DNA of 64,000 nucleotides from Clostridia bacterium (GTDB lineage: Bacteria > Bacillota > Clostridia > Christensenellales > Aristaeellaceae): positions 1 to 64,000 of the forward strand of contig JAFWES010000015.1 of assembly GCA_017512805.1 (NCBI GenBank). Direction: 5' to 3'. Below are positions 7,732-16,469 of the stretch, piece after piece. The position numbers and the translations under genes are program-made. The notes below the pieces were generated by a model. The model did not search any database and was not told the origin of the DNA. It saw only the letters and a list, made by a program, of their open reading frames with translations. Within the stretch, counting starts at the first letter, position 1. Every line of letters starts with the position of its first letter.

Positions 7732-7761
7732 ATTTTAAGTCAATGTCTCTCTTATTGTCAA
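7732..7761 (-). promoter_or_regulatory. promoter of the amino-acid permease operon
   Basis: TTGACA (7756-7761), 18 bases, TAAAAT (7732-7737) on the minus strand, directly followed by the palindrome at 7711-7726. Confidence 0.65.
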
Positions 7762-7868
7762 GCGATTTTGCAAGGAGAATTTGGATGTTTAATTCGGTAC
7801 CGTATCATACATCAATCACAAAGTCCGGCGGTATTTCCTATAGGTCAAGGAAAGTTTTTCATTTTCTA

Positions 7869-8002
7869 AGGAGAGTATCCCACCGGCAATCCGCACTGCA
7901 CCTTTGCTGTGAATGTCCGTTGCGATCCTTTCTTCTATGCAAATACCGGTCATGATGAGATTGTGACCAGAGTGGTTGTGAAGCCGAAGTGGCGGTACCA
8001 CT
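7869..8002 (+). pseudogene. 3' fragment of an unidentified gene
   Basis: A plus-strand frame of about 44 codons with no start runs from just after a TAA to a TGA near 8002. Its residues (CTFAVNVRCDPFFY, then EIVTRVVVKPKWRYH) alternate hydrophobic and polar like beta strands of a real protein end. I cannot name the family. It has no ribosome site and lies among other fragments. Confidence 0.25.
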
Positions 8003-8018
8003 GAGCTCGTCATACATT

Positions 8019-8040
8019 TTTGCAAAGAAAACTTTGCAAA
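8019..8040. repeat. perfect inverted repeat TTTGCAAAG-AAAA-CTTTGCAAA
   Basis: Nine-base arms with a 4-base centre, 6 bases upstream of the -35 box of the DUF6442/Xre unit. It could be a regulator site or the remains of a hairpin. Confidence 0.5.
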
Positions 8041-8045
8041 TCCTA

Positions 8046-8074
8046 TTGACAAGTACACTTGGCAGTGGTATATT
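8046..8074 (+). promoter_or_regulatory. promoter of the DUF6442/Xre pair
   Basis: TTGACA (8046-8051), 17 bases, TATATT (8069-8074). The spacer and the region after the start carry copies of TTGGCA, the likely operator. Confidence 0.75.
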
Positions 8075-8099
8075 AGGCACATGCCAAACATACTTGGCA
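8059..8099. promoter_or_regulatory. TTGGCA operator cluster
   Basis: One TTGGCA lies in the promoter spacer (8059-8064) and a perfect inverted pair TGCCAA/TTGGCA (8082-8087 and 8094-8099, 6 bases apart) lies at the start point. The small Xre protein encoded second in the unit is the obvious candidate to bind here. Confidence 0.55.
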
Positions 8100-8114
8100 A
8101 AAGGAGGTATCATG

Positions 8115-8435
8115 ATGAATAGAGAACAAATTCTGGAAAAGAGCAGGCAGGAGAACCGCGGCCAGGACGTTGCGAATCTTGAAGTGTCCAGATCAAGCAC
8201 TGTCTTTGGATGGGTTGTCTCGGTATGTTTACTTGCGGTTGTAGCTGTGACGGAAGCGATCAAATACGGCAGGATGAACAGCGGAATCTTCTTTGCTGTT
8301 ATGGCAGGTTTGTCAGCAATCTTCATTTGCAAGTACCTGAAACTGAGGAAAAAGCATGAATTATATATTTCGATTGTCTATGTGATCGCCGCGGCTGCGT
8401 TTCTCGTTTCCTGGATCCTTCAACTGGTGAAATAA
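8115..8435 (+). CDS. small membrane protein of the DUF6442 type
   Basis: 106 residues: a charged N-terminus (NREQILEKSRQENRGQD), then three hydrophobic segments at about 33-49, 58-75 and 85-101. Function unknown. Such proteins are usually encoded just before a small Xre-type regulator, as here. Of two adjacent ATGs I prefer 8115, 7 bases after AAGGAGG; 8112 would leave only 4. Confidence 0.75.
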   Translation: MNREQILEKSRQENRGQDVANLEVSRSSTVFGWVVSVCLLAVVAVTEAIKYGRMNSGIFFAVMAGLSAIFICKYLKLRKKHELYISIVYVIAAAAFLVSWILQLVK

Positions 8436-8447
8436 TGAGGTGGCGGC

Positions 8448-8654
8448 ATGGACGATCAGTTGGTTTTGAAAAACAGGCTCAAGGAGATACGCACGGAGAA
8501 AGGTCTGTCGCAATCTGCGCTTGCTGGAATGGTCGGTGTTTCGCGCAACACAATCAGTTCCATCGAAACAGGCCAATTCAGCCCTACAGCAAAGCTTGCA
8601 TTGATTTTATGTATTGCTTTGGACAAAAAGTTTGAAGAGGTATTCTATTTTTGA
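8448..8654 (+). CDS. small Xre-family (YozG-like) HTH regulator
   Basis: 68 residues, almost all one helix-turn-helix domain: RLKEIRTEKGLSQSALA (turn), GVSRNTISSIETGQFSPTAKLALILC, ending EEVFYF, which is the typical end of this short family. It begins 12 bases after the membrane protein gene and shares its promoter. It probably represses that promoter through the TTGGCA sites, and the membrane partner may modulate it (inference). Confidence 0.88.
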   Translation: MDDQLVLKNRLKEIRTEKGLSQSALAGMVGVSRNTISSIETGQFSPTAKLALILCIALDKKFEEVFYF

Positions 8655-8739
8655 ATCATCCATCATTCTTCCGCCGCAAATGCCAAAAGATGATAGTTGA
8701 TACAGACGTAACAAAGCAATCTCGAGGAGGATGAAAACA

Positions 8740-8925
8740 ATGCGCGAATATAAACTCGTTTACCTGAACAAAGGGTTCTCTGCTTCACGGGAAAAAGATA
8801 TCCAGAAAGCAGAAGATAAAATCAATGAAATGTCAGATGAAGGATGGATCCTTCAGCAAGTAGTCACACCGGATGATGGTGTGGGCGCTATGGTCGGCGT
8901 GTTTTACAAGGAACGCAAGCTGTAA
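8740..8925 (+). CDS. DUF4177-family small protein
   Basis: 61 residues: MREYKLVYLNKGF, a helix with many Lys/Glu, then the family hallmark DEGWILQQVV near residues 38-47. Function unknown. I chose ATG 8740 because the earlier ATG at 8731 directly abuts the GGAGG ribosome site, while 8740 lies 9 bases from it. It is a stand-alone gene downstream of the Xre pair. Confidence 0.75.
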   Translation: MREYKLVYLNKGFSASREKDIQKAEDKINEMSDEGWILQQVVTPDDGVGAMVGVFYKERKL

Positions 8926-8982
8926 TCTGATAGCATCTTTACCGCCGTGAAAAGCTTTCACAGATTTTTTATAAAACGACGA

Positions 8983-9060
8983 TATGTATGCATGGTCTAT
9001 GAGCAAGGCCTTGGCGTCGTGCAGGATTATAAAAAAGCGGATGAAATCTTCCATCAGAAT
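8983..9060 (+). pseudogene. Sel1-repeat fragment
   Basis: A plus-strand frame reads YVCMVYEQGLGVVQDYKKAD, close to one Sel1 repeat (A-x2-LG-x2-Y-x2-G-x-GV-x2-D). It has no start, ribosome site or further repeats and runs into the end of the LUD gene on the other strand. It is a leftover of a larger Sel1 protein. Confidence 0.5.
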
Positions 9061-9683
9061 CCCAGATTCTCATTCACCAGAATCACATGGATTCTCCCCG
9101 CGTGACGGGAGAAGCGCGTGATCAGAAACTGACAGCAGATGGTATCCGGGCTTTTGCAGTCCATGCATTTCCCGGTCTTCGCGCAGGGGGTGTTCAATCC
9201 GAAGCGCTGCACGTTCGTCGGCGCCGCCACGTTCCGGGCCCGTTTCATCGCTCCGTCCAGGTCGTCGCAGACCTTGTTCATCCCGACAATGAAGATCACC
9301 TTCCGCGGCCCCTGTGCGATGGCGGAAACCCGGTTCGCATTTCCGTCAATATTCACCAAGATGCCGTCGTCCGTCATGGCGTTGGCGCTGGCCAGAAAAA
9401 CATCCGCGTCGTAGGCGGCCAGCATGGCTGCCCGCTTGTCCTCATAGGCATCCCGGTCAATGAATCGATAGTCGCCTTCCTTCAGCGCCTGCACCAATCC
9501 AATTTCATGGGCGCTCATAGCGCCGCCCATCGTCACGCTGCTTCCTTCCGGAATCAGGCTCAGCGCTTTCGCCAGCGCCTCCTCCCGGGTCTCCGCCCAG
9601 TATCCGGTCATGTTCCGGCTCGCCAGTCCCTTGATCGTCTTTTCCGCCAGCAGGCGGTTCCGTTTTGTGATAATTTCATTCAT
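9054..9683 (-). CDS. LUD-domain protein (LutC/YkgG-like)
   Basis: 209 residues, one LUD domain: Arg/Leu-rich helix at the start, then GSSVTMGGAMSAHEIGL (47-63), DADVFLASANAMTDDGILVNIDG, and a C-terminal cysteine cluster (CAKTGKCMDCKSPDTICC). LutC-type proteins take part in lactate or other hydroxy-acid oxidation, but lone LUD proteins with this Cys-rich end are common in clostridia and not characterised. It follows a ferredoxin-type aldo/keto reductase by 63 bases, and a shared redox role is plausible. The last codons overlap a Sel1 relic on the other strand. Confidence 0.85.
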   Translation of the reverse strand: MNEIITKRNRLLAEKTIKGLASRNMTGYWAETREEALAKALSLIPEGSSVTMGGAMSAHEIGLVQALKEGDYRFIDRDAYEDKRAAMLAAYDADVFLASANAMTDDGILVNIDGNANRVSAIAQGPRKVIFIVGMNKVCDDLDGAMKRARNVAAPTNVQRFGLNTPCAKTGKCMDCKSPDTICCQFLITRFSRHAGRIHVILVNENLGF

Positions 9684-9746
9684 GGTATTTTATCCCTTCT
9701 CTATGCGCGTCCTTGGTTCATTCTCTTTCACGCACCGTCTTGTGTC

Positions 9747-10871
9747 TCAAGCGTCCAGTTTGGTGGACGCGTCCTTCAGCAGCTCGATGATCGGAAGATG
9801 CTGCGGACACACGCTCTCGCACTGGCCGCATGCGATGCACGCAGAGGCGCGGCCGTGTCCCTGCCCGATCAGGCCGCCGTAAAACGCCTTGGGACGGAAC
9901 ACGTCTCCATAAAGGTTCATCGTATTGACCGCGCGGAACACATCCGGGATAGAGATGTTCATGGGGCAGCCGGGCGTGCAGTACCGGCAAGCGGTGCAGC
10001 CGATCTGAGGCACGTTCAGCATGATGGCCCTCACTCTGTCCACCAGCGCCTTTTCTTCATCCGTCAGCGGTTCAAAATCTGAGAAGGTGCCAATGTTATC
10101 GCGCATCTGCTCTTCGGTGCTCATCCCTGAAAGGATGGTCATCACCCCGGGCAGGGAACCCACAAAGCGCAGCGCCCAGGACGCGATGGAAGCCTCAGGC
10201 CGGGCAGACTTGTACATGGCTTCCAGTTCGGGCGTCAGACTGGCCAGGGTTCCGCCCTTGACCGGTTCCATGATAACCATGGGTATGTTTCTGCTGCGCA
10301 GGATCTCATACAGTTCACCCGACCGCACCACCGGATTGTTCCAGTCGGCATAGTTCAGCTGGATCTGAACAAATTCGATTTCGGGATGGGCGTCCAGGAT
10401 TCTGGTCAGATAAGCGGGGCTGCCATGGAAGGAGAAGCCAAAATGGCGGATCCGGCCCTCCGCTTTTTTCTGCTGTCCCCAATTGAAGCAGTCCAGGCGC
10501 TCGTAGGTTTCCCCATTTCCGCCGTCCTCAATGGAATGGAGCAGATAGAAATCGAAATAGTCCACGCCGCACCTGTCCAGCTGCTCATTGAAGATGCGGT
10601 CTCTGTCCGCTTCATTCTTCATGCACCAGGCGGGCAGCTTGGTGGCCAGCATAAACCGGTCCCGGGGGTAGCGATTGACCAGCGCTTCCCGGATCGCTTT
10701 CTCGGAATTGCCGCCATGGTATACATAGGCGGTGTCAAAGTAATTCATGCCCGCTTCCATGTAGGCGTCCACCATGCGGCACACCCGCTCGATATCGATC
10801 TTTCCTTCTTTTTCAGGCAGACGCATCAGGCCAAAGCCCAGTTTCGGCATGGTTTCCAGTTGAATACTCAT
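9747..10871 (-). CDS. aldo/keto reductase with C-terminal 4Fe-4S ferredoxin domain
   Basis: 374 residues. The N-terminal 290 residues form the reductase barrel (LGFGLMRLPEKEG, DTAYVYHGGNSE with the catalytic Tyr, DYFDFYLLHSIED). The C-terminus has two 4Fe-4S motifs, CTACRYCTPGCP and CIACGQCESVCP. Such fusions are common in anaerobes and probably pass electrons from ferredoxin to a carbonyl substrate, which is unknown. ATG 10871 has AAGGAAG 7 bases upstream; an in-frame GTG two codons earlier is less likely. Confidence 0.9.
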   Translation of the reverse strand: MSIQLETMPKLGFGLMRLPEKEGKIDIERVCRMVDAYMEAGMNYFDTAYVYHGGNSEKAIREALVNRYPRDRFMLATKLPAWCMKNEADRDRIFNEQLDRCGVDYFDFYLLHSIEDGGNGETYERLDCFNWGQQKKAEGRIRHFGFSFHGSPAYLTRILDAHPEIEFVQIQLNYADWNNPVVRSGELYEILRSRNIPMVIMEPVKGGTLASLTPELEAMYKSARPEASIASWALRFVGSLPGVMTILSGMSTEEQMRDNIGTFSDFEPLTDEEKALVDRVRAIMLNVPQIGCTACRYCTPGCPMNISIPDVFRAVNTMNLYGDVFRPKAFYGGLIGQGHGRASACIACGQCESVCPQHLPIIELLKDASTKLDA

Positions 10872-11038
10872 CTGCACGCTTCCTTTCTGTTCCTTTTTTC
10901 AGTCGTACTTTCGAATCCGTCCGCCAGACGGGCCGTAAACGTTGACAACTCTTTTTATTCGCAATCTCCCTGTGTTCGTCTCCGCAGTACATTTTCTGTT
11001 CAATCATCTGATCCAGGAAAGCGGTGTACCGCCGCAGG

Positions 11039-12037
11039 TCATGAATCTTTCCGCTGAACCAGTTTCACCGGAATCACCCTGTGCTGCGGCGGCAGGTCGG
11101 GTTCATGAATCCTGTTGCGCAGAACCTCGACCGCGACCCGGGCCTCCTCCCGCAGGTTCCCGTCAATGGAGGGAATGGGCTTGGGAAAGTGAATATATCC
11201 CAGGATGTTGTCAAACCCCACGAAAGTCAGATTCTCCGGCACCGCGCATCCGTTTTCCTCCAGCAGCGTCAGACTGCTCCAGGCTTCCACATCGCAGAAG
11301 GAGAAAATCCCCGTCACGCCCTTCCGGATCCATTCGGTCAGCTGACGCAAAATCTCCTCGTCCCCGGCCGTCTCGGCCTCGAAAACATCTTGATCGGGGA
11401 TTCCGGCTTCCCGGCATGCCCGCCGGAATCCCTCTCCCCTCGTCCGGGTGGAATACACAACATGCCGGTAGGAGAGATACGCCACTTTACGGTGTCCTTT
11501 TTCGATCAGGTACTTTCCGGCCAGATATCCGCCCTGCTCGTCGTCCTGAATAACGCTGTCATCCTTCTCCATCCGAAGATATCTGCTCAGCAGTACAAAC
11601 GGCAGCCCCGAGCTCCGCAGATTCTTCAGCCCCGGCGAATCCACCGAGGCCGGCGAAATCAGCACCCCGTCCACCTGCCGGGAAAGCGCCATCTCCACAG
11701 CCCCCGCCTCTGTTTCCGGATCATCCCTGGAGCAAAGAATCATCAGACCGTATCCCTTCTTTCCGGCTTCCTCCTGCAGCAAATCCGCCAGAATGGCGTA
11801 AAAGGGATTGGACATGGTTCCGGTAATCATGGCGAAGGTCTTGGTTCTGCCGGATCGCAGCGAGCTGGCCAGATAGTTCCGTACATAGCCCATCTCCCGG
11901 GCCTTCTCCTGAATGATTTCACAGGTTTGCCGGCTGATATCCTCCTTGTTCTTCAGTGCCCGCGAAACGGTATTGATCGTAAAGCCGGTCGCCTTGGCGA
12001 TATCCTCCAATGTTACCCGTCCGTTTCCCCTGGTCAT
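11039..12037 (-). CDS. LacI-family transcriptional repressor of the arabinan cluster
   Basis: 332 residues. The N-terminal HTH is VTLEDIAKATGFTINTVSRAL (8-28), then the hinge GYVRNYLASSLRSGRTK and a periplasmic-binding-type effector domain (FAMITGTMSNPFYA, VDGVLISPAS, TFVGFDN). It lies downstream of the arabinan-use genes on the same strand. The operator-like repeats built on TTAACGTTAA before the binding-protein gene fit LacI-family sites with a central CG, so this protein is the probable regulator, with arabinose or arabino-oligosaccharides as candidate effectors. Confidence 0.88.
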   Translation of the reverse strand: MTRGNGRVTLEDIAKATGFTINTVSRALKNKEDISRQTCEIIQEKAREMGYVRNYLASSLRSGRTKTFAMITGTMSNPFYAILADLLQEEAGKKGYGLMILCSRDDPETEAGAVEMALSRQVDGVLISPASVDSPGLKNLRSSGLPFVLLSRYLRMEKDDSVIQDDEQGGYLAGKYLIEKGHRKVAYLSYRHVVYSTRTRGEGFRRACREAGIPDQDVFEAETAGDEEILRQLTEWIRKGVTGIFSFCDVEAWSSLTLLEENGCAVPENLTFVGFDNILGYIHFPKPIPSIDGNLREEARVAVEVLRNRIHEPDLPPQHRVIPVKLVQRKDS

Positions 12038-12092
12038 TCAGATCCACCCCCTTCCGACAGGATGTGTTTCCCCGGTTTCGCTTTCGTTGAAT

Positions 12093-12126
12093 AAAAACGG
12101 GGAAGTGGTCCTTTCGTCACACTTCC
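12093..12126 (-). terminator. hairpin with T-run after the arabinan genes
   Basis: GGAAGTG/CACTTCC arms (12101-12107 and 12120-12126) followed, on the minus strand, by CCGTTTTTATT. It lies between the GH43 gene and lacI and would separate or weaken transcription into the repressor. Confidence 0.5.
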
Positions 12127-12171
12127 GCCAGTCCCCACGTTCTTTATTGTATCATGATCTGCAAGTATCTT

Positions 12172-13098
12172 TCAATCCCTGGCATCCCGAAAAACCGGCG
12201 TTCCGTCCGGCGCATACCGCACCCTCCGGAGATAGCAATGCCGGTTCGGATCGCTCAGGGCCGTCCCCCTGAACCCCGGATAAGGCCTGGCATGAAAAAC
12301 CAGAACGTCGTTCCCTTCCCCGTCTTTGGTGAAGGAATTATGCCCGGGGCCGTACAGCCCGTTTATTTCCTCCGTCACCATCACCGGCGCCGGAGATTTC
12401 TCCCACGCCTTCGGATCCAGCGGATCCATCCCGGCTTTCAGCGTCAGCATACCCATGGCGTACCGCTCGTCCGTCGCGCTTCCTGAATAGGTCACATAAA
12501 GGTTCCCGTTATGCTGCAGGCATCCCGGCCCCTCGTTCACCCTGAATCCCTGGCATTCCCAGTCATATTCCGGAATGCTCAGACGAACCGCCGGCAGCTT
12601 CAGCTCCAGGGCATTGCGCATCTCGGCGATATACAGATTGCTGTTCCCCGGGATGCTGTGATCCCGCTGCGCCCAAATGAAATATCGCTTTCCCTCGAAC
12701 ACGGTCGTCGTGGAATCCAGCGTGAAGCTCTCCCAGCCGGTCCGAATCTGCCCGCTTTCGGTAAAATGCCCCTCCGTCGGATCCTGGTTTGGATTCACCA
12801 GGGCATAGGTCCGATGGTCATAGCACCCTTCCTCGTCGGCACCCTGTTGGGCGGCAGCGAAATAAATGACCCACTGCCCATCCACATGGTGAATCTCCGG
12901 AGCCCAGATATTACAGCTCATCTCGCCCTCCGGGTGCCGGGTCCAGACGGTCTTCTCCTCTGCTTCCGCAAGGCCCTCCAGGGTCCTGCTCTTCCGCAGG
13001 ATGATCCGGTCGAATGCCGGAACAGAAGCCGTGAAATAATACCATCCATCCTTCAGCAGGATAAAAGGATCCGCTCTCTGTTCAATCAGCGGTTTCAC
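12172..13098 (-). CDS. GH43 glycosidase, probably intracellular alpha-L-arabinofuranosidase
   Basis: 308 residues without signal peptide, forming one GH43 five-bladed propeller. The three catalytic acids are visible: Asp in RADPFI (about 9), Asp in TLDSTTTVFEGK (about 130), Glu in RVNEGPG (about 190). It starts 7 bases after the secreted GH43 gene. With the sugar ABC genes upstream, its likely job is to release L-arabinose from imported arabino-oligosaccharides. Xylosidase activity cannot be excluded within this family. Confidence 0.85.
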   Translation of the reverse strand: MKPLIEQRADPFILLKDGWYYFTASVPAFDRIILRKSRTLEGLAEAEEKTVWTRHPEGEMSCNIWAPEIHHVDGQWVIYFAAAQQGADEEGCYDHRTYALVNPNQDPTEGHFTESGQIRTGWESFTLDSTTTVFEGKRYFIWAQRDHSIPGNSNLYIAEMRNALELKLPAVRLSIPEYDWECQGFRVNEGPGCLQHNGNLYVTYSGSATDERYAMGMLTLKAGMDPLDPKAWEKSPAPVMVTEEINGLYGPGHNSFTKDGEGNDVLVFHARPYPGFRGTALSDPNRHCYLRRVRYAPDGTPVFRDARD

Positions 13099-13104
13099 CT
13101 GTCA

Positions 13105-14508
13105 TCATTCCCTTTCATTGTGAAGCGTTTCCTCACTGAGCCATACACAGCGGCCATCCCGGCTGATGGCAGTGATGCTCATAACCCATCCGTTCCGCTC
13201 ATCATCCCTCTGCCACATGGCAAACCCGCTGTATTTCTCTCCTTCGACGGTCAGTTCCACCCGCCCGCCTTCCTTCAGCGCGCAGGTGTCCCCCGTATCC
13301 ATCTTTCCGTCCTTCAATGTCACTCTTCTGGACCGGACCGGCTCCTTATTGCTGTCCGTGCCGTGCTCAATCAGGTTGTATCCGCCCTCCGGCAGAGAGG
13401 CTGCCCCCTCCAGAGGCTCTCCCTGATAGCTCATGGGCATCACCATCGGCCATCCGTCCTCTGAAAGAACCATTGGCCGAATCTGCATCCCAAACCAGTA
13501 GGTGGGCAATGTCTGTGTCCGGGCATGGTGGCACAGCCACATCCATTCCCCGTCCACCGCCACGGAACAGTGCCCGGGCGCTTTAATTCCCTTTGAAAAA
13601 CCGCTTCCCGGATCATGCTGCAGCTGATAGCCCCCCATCAGCTTCACGCCGATGCGGCTCTCATTGGCCGCGACCAGATCCGTCATCTGCCGGTCGTTGG
13701 CATCCAGATAGGGGCCCTCAATGGTCCTGGACCGCCCGACCCGGATATTGTAATCATCCGACAGGGATCCGTAGGACACAAACAGATAATAGTATTCCGT
13801 CTGAGGAAGATAAATCAGATAGCTTCCTTCCGCCCTGCATCCCCGGAATCCTGCGATGCGAACAGGCTCGCCCGTGGCAAACCCGCTTTCATCCAGCTCT
13901 GTCAGGTAAATCCCGCCGAAGAAGCTTCCCCAGGTCAAATATTGCTTCCCGTCCGGCGCGGCAAAGGGGCAGGGATCAATGGCGTTCGGCTTGCTCACGG
14001 CGTTGGCGTCGCTCCGGATCACGATTCCCTGATCCTCCCACGGTCCCTCCGGACGCTCTGCCACAGCCAGGCCGATGGCCGAACGCGTGGAACCGAAGGT
14101 GGACGCGCTGTAATACATCCGCCACTGATCCCCGACCTTGATCAGATCCGGAGCCCAAAGCCCCTGATGCTTTGACGGATCGAGGCCCGCGGCCTGGATT
14201 TCGGTCTCGCAGGCCGCGGTATAATCCTCAAATGCGGTGCCGTCATACTGCCAGTGTATCAGATCCTCCGAGAAACGCACCTGAAGGCCGCACCGGTGTA
14301 CATCTCCGATGCTTGCGTCTGTGGAAAAAACGTACCATTTGTCTCCGTCGCGGATAAGCGCCGGATCATGAGCGTTTACTGCGCCCCAGGAGGCGGGGTC
14401 GGAAATCAGCGCGTCGTTCCCCAGATCGCGGAAGGTTCCGCAGGTGTCGGCAACGGCCGATCCGGCTCCCAGCATCATAGCCAGCAGCATGGCGGTCACT
14501 CGCTTCAA
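13105..14508 (-). CDS. secreted GH43 endo-alpha-1,5-L-arabinanase
   Basis: 467 residues. A signal peptide (MKRVTAMLLAMMLGAGSAVA) is followed by a GH43 propeller with Asp in AHDPALI (about 48), Asp in NAIDPCPF (about 175) and Glu in RAEGSYLIY (about 230). The last 100 residues form a beta-rich C-terminal domain as in Abn2-type arabinanases (KYSGFAMWQRDDE). It would cut arabinan outside the cell and feed the ABC importer encoded upstream in the same direction. Confidence 0.87.
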   Translation of the reverse strand: MKRVTAMLLAMMLGAGSAVADTCGTFRDLGNDALISDPASWGAVNAHDPALIRDGDKWYVFSTDASIGDVHRCGLQVRFSEDLIHWQYDGTAFEDYTAACETEIQAAGLDPSKHQGLWAPDLIKVGDQWRMYYSASTFGSTRSAIGLAVAERPEGPWEDQGIVIRSDANAVSKPNAIDPCPFAAPDGKQYLTWGSFFGGIYLTELDESGFATGEPVRIAGFRGCRAEGSYLIYLPQTEYYYLFVSYGSLSDDYNIRVGRSRTIEGPYLDANDRQMTDLVAANESRIGVKLMGGYQLQHDPGSGFSKGIKAPGHCSVAVDGEWMWLCHHARTQTLPTYWFGMQIRPMVLSEDGWPMVMPMSYQGEPLEGAASLPEGGYNLIEHGTDSNKEPVRSRRVTLKDGKMDTGDTCALKEGGRVELTVEGEKYSGFAMWQRDDERNGWVMSITAISRDGRCVWLSEETLHNERE

Positions 14509-14534
14509 TGCAAAATCTCCTTCCTCTGTTCCCC

Positions 14535-15383
14535 TTATTCCTTCACGGAAGAGAACATCATGGATTCAATAATCCACCTCTGGAACAGCCCGTAGATGAT
14601 CAGCACAGGCACGATCAGCATCACGCTGCCTGCCATGATTCTCGGTACGTGGTTGTTAATGGCATACTGCTCGTTGAATTTGGCGATCATCACGGTCACC
14701 GGCTGCCAGGCGGGATTCTTGACAAACATTGTCGGCGCCAGGTAGTCATTCCAGCATCCGATGAACCACAGCACGCCGTGGGCGCTCAGCGCCGGAATCG
14801 TAAGGGGCAGAATCATCTGCCAGTAAATCCGCAGATGGGAGCATCCATCGATCTTCGCGGCTTCCACCAGGGAATCCGGCACCCCGAACAGGAACTGCCG
14901 CAGGAAGAAAATCATCATGACATTGCCTGTGATTTTCGGCAGCAGCAGCGGCCACGGACTCTGCAGCAGGTTCGCCCTGAAAATCCAGAATTGGCCGCTG
15001 AACAGCACGTACTGCGGTACCATGATGGACGGGAACGGAATCATGATGGATCCCAGCAGGAACAGGAACAGCGCGTTGCGGCCCTTATAGCGAATCTTTG
15101 CGAAGGAATACGCCGCCGCCACGGAAACCAGGGAGCCGATGATCACCGGAGGAACGGAATACAGAATGGTATTCAGGAATCCCCTTACCAGATCAATCTC
15201 GCCCCAGATCTGGGTGTAGCTTTCTGTGGTCCATACCCGGGGCAGCAGGCCCCCGATGTAAACGTGCAGCTTCGGCTTGAAGGAGGTAAAGATCATCCAG
15301 ACGAAAGGATACAGCATCAGAACCGAACCCAGCGCCAGCAGCACGAAGATCACGATGTTGGTAATTCTCTTTTTCGCCTGCAT
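14535..15383 (-). CDS. sugar ABC transporter permease (MalG/AraQ type)
   Basis: 282 residues with about six membrane segments and the EAA loop LVEAAKIDGCSHLRIYWQMI (split after the Gly), which contacts the ATPase. It begins directly after the stop of the MalF-type permease at 15384. No dedicated ATPase is encoded here, as is usual for carbohydrate importers that share MsmK/UgpC-type ATPases. It probably imports arabino-oligosaccharides. Confidence 0.9.
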   Translation of the reverse strand: MQAKKRITNIVIFVLLALGSVLMLYPFVWMIFTSFKPKLHVYIGGLLPRVWTTESYTQIWGEIDLVRGFLNTILYSVPPVIIGSLVSVAAAYSFAKIRYKGRNALFLFLLGSIMIPFPSIMVPQYVLFSGQFWIFRANLLQSPWPLLLPKITGNVMMIFFLRQFLFGVPDSLVEAAKIDGCSHLRIYWQMILPLTIPALSAHGVLWFIGCWNDYLAPTMFVKNPAWQPVTVMIAKFNEQYAINNHVPRIMAGSVMLIVPVLIIYGLFQRWIIESMMFSSVKE

Positions 15384-16319
15384 TTATTTGTCCTCCCTTC
15401 CGTTCAGCTTGAACTGAATCAGCGTGAGGATGAAGATGATGGCGGCCAGGAAAACCGCCACGGCGGAACCATATCCCGCTTTCGAGTTGACGAAGGTCCG
15501 GTCATACAGATGAATAACCGTGGTGAAGGTGGAGTTGGCCGGGCCGTTTCCGGAGAACATCAGCCGGGGTTCCACATACATCTGTGCTCCGCCGATGACG
15601 CCGGTCACAATCAGGTAGAAAGTCACAGGCATCAGCAGGGGCAGGGTGATCCGGGTGAAGGACTGCCACCAGTTGGCGCCGTCCACCTGCGCCGCTTCGT
15701 AATAGGAGCGGGAAATACCCTGCATGCCGGCAATGTACAGAATGATGGAGCTGCCCAGCCCCTTCCATACGGAGAGGATGATAATGACCCATTTGGTGTA
15801 GCCGGCATGGCTCATCCAGTTCGGCGGCTCGGCGATGCCGATGCTCCGCAGTCCCTCGTTGATAATGCCAACGTCAGCGTTGAAAATCTGCTGGAACACG
15901 AAGGTGATGGCCACAACGCTGGAAATAACCGGCACGTAGTAAATCACCCGGAAAACCTTTTCAGAGCGTGTTCCCCGGTTCATGGCCGCCGCCAGAATCA
16001 GGGATATGACCAGCCCGATGGGAATCCCGATCATATAGAAGAACGTATTCCCGAGGCTCTGCCAGAACAGCTTGTTGTTGAACATGTCAACATAGTTCTT
16101 GAAGCCAACCTGCTTGGCGCTGACGATGGGCTGACCCATGGGCCAGGACGTGAAGCTGGCATAAACGGACATGCCGAAGGGAATCAAAACGAAAATCAGC
16201 ATCCCGATCAGCGGAATCGCAATCAGGGCGTACCCCCATAACGCGTCTTTCTGACGGTAATTCAGGCCACCCTGACGCAGATCCGGCGCGGCAGGCTGTT
16301 TTGATGCGGACCGTTGCAT
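15384..16319 (-). CDS. sugar ABC transporter permease (MalF/AraP type)
   Basis: 311 residues with six membrane segments and the EAA loop YYEAAQVDGANWWQSFTRIT. The N-terminus (RQKDALWGYALIAIPLIGML) is the usual first segment. It lies 150 bases after the binding-protein gene, adjoins the MalG-type permease, and completes the membrane part of the importer. Confidence 0.9.
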   Translation of the reverse strand: MQRSASKQPAAPDLRQGGLNYRQKDALWGYALIAIPLIGMLIFVLIPFGMSVYASFTSWPMGQPIVSAKQVGFKNYVDMFNNKLFWQSLGNTFFYMIGIPIGLVISLILAAAMNRGTRSEKVFRVIYYVPVISSVVAITFVFQQIFNADVGIINEGLRSIGIAEPPNWMSHAGYTKWVIIILSVWKGLGSSIILYIAGMQGISRSYYEAAQVDGANWWQSFTRITLPLLMPVTFYLIVTGVIGGAQMYVEPRLMFSGNGPANSTFTTVIHLYDRTFVNSKAGYGSAVAVFLAAIIFILTLIQFKLNGREDK

Positions 16320-16469
16320 CCAGTTACCTCCCCATTTCTCGTCTTTGCTTTTATATGCGTTCCATGAATAATCGATCTCGTTCAGAACAGGGTGCGCTGT
16401 ACCAAAAGCTTCAGTACCGGAAAAAGGAGGGAGGAGAGAATGCTCTCCCCTCCCTGTTCACTCTTTCAG

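Noticed and set aside
7985..8005. GTGGTACCGCC on the minus strand, like the T-box antiterminator motif
   Set aside because: It is a small self-complementary stretch, no specifier loop, terminator or downstream amino-acid gene fits, and the flanks encode fragments.
14508..16241. 577-codon plus-strand frame
   Set aside because: Antisense to two clear ABC permeases and rich in His, Gln and Asn from reversed codons.
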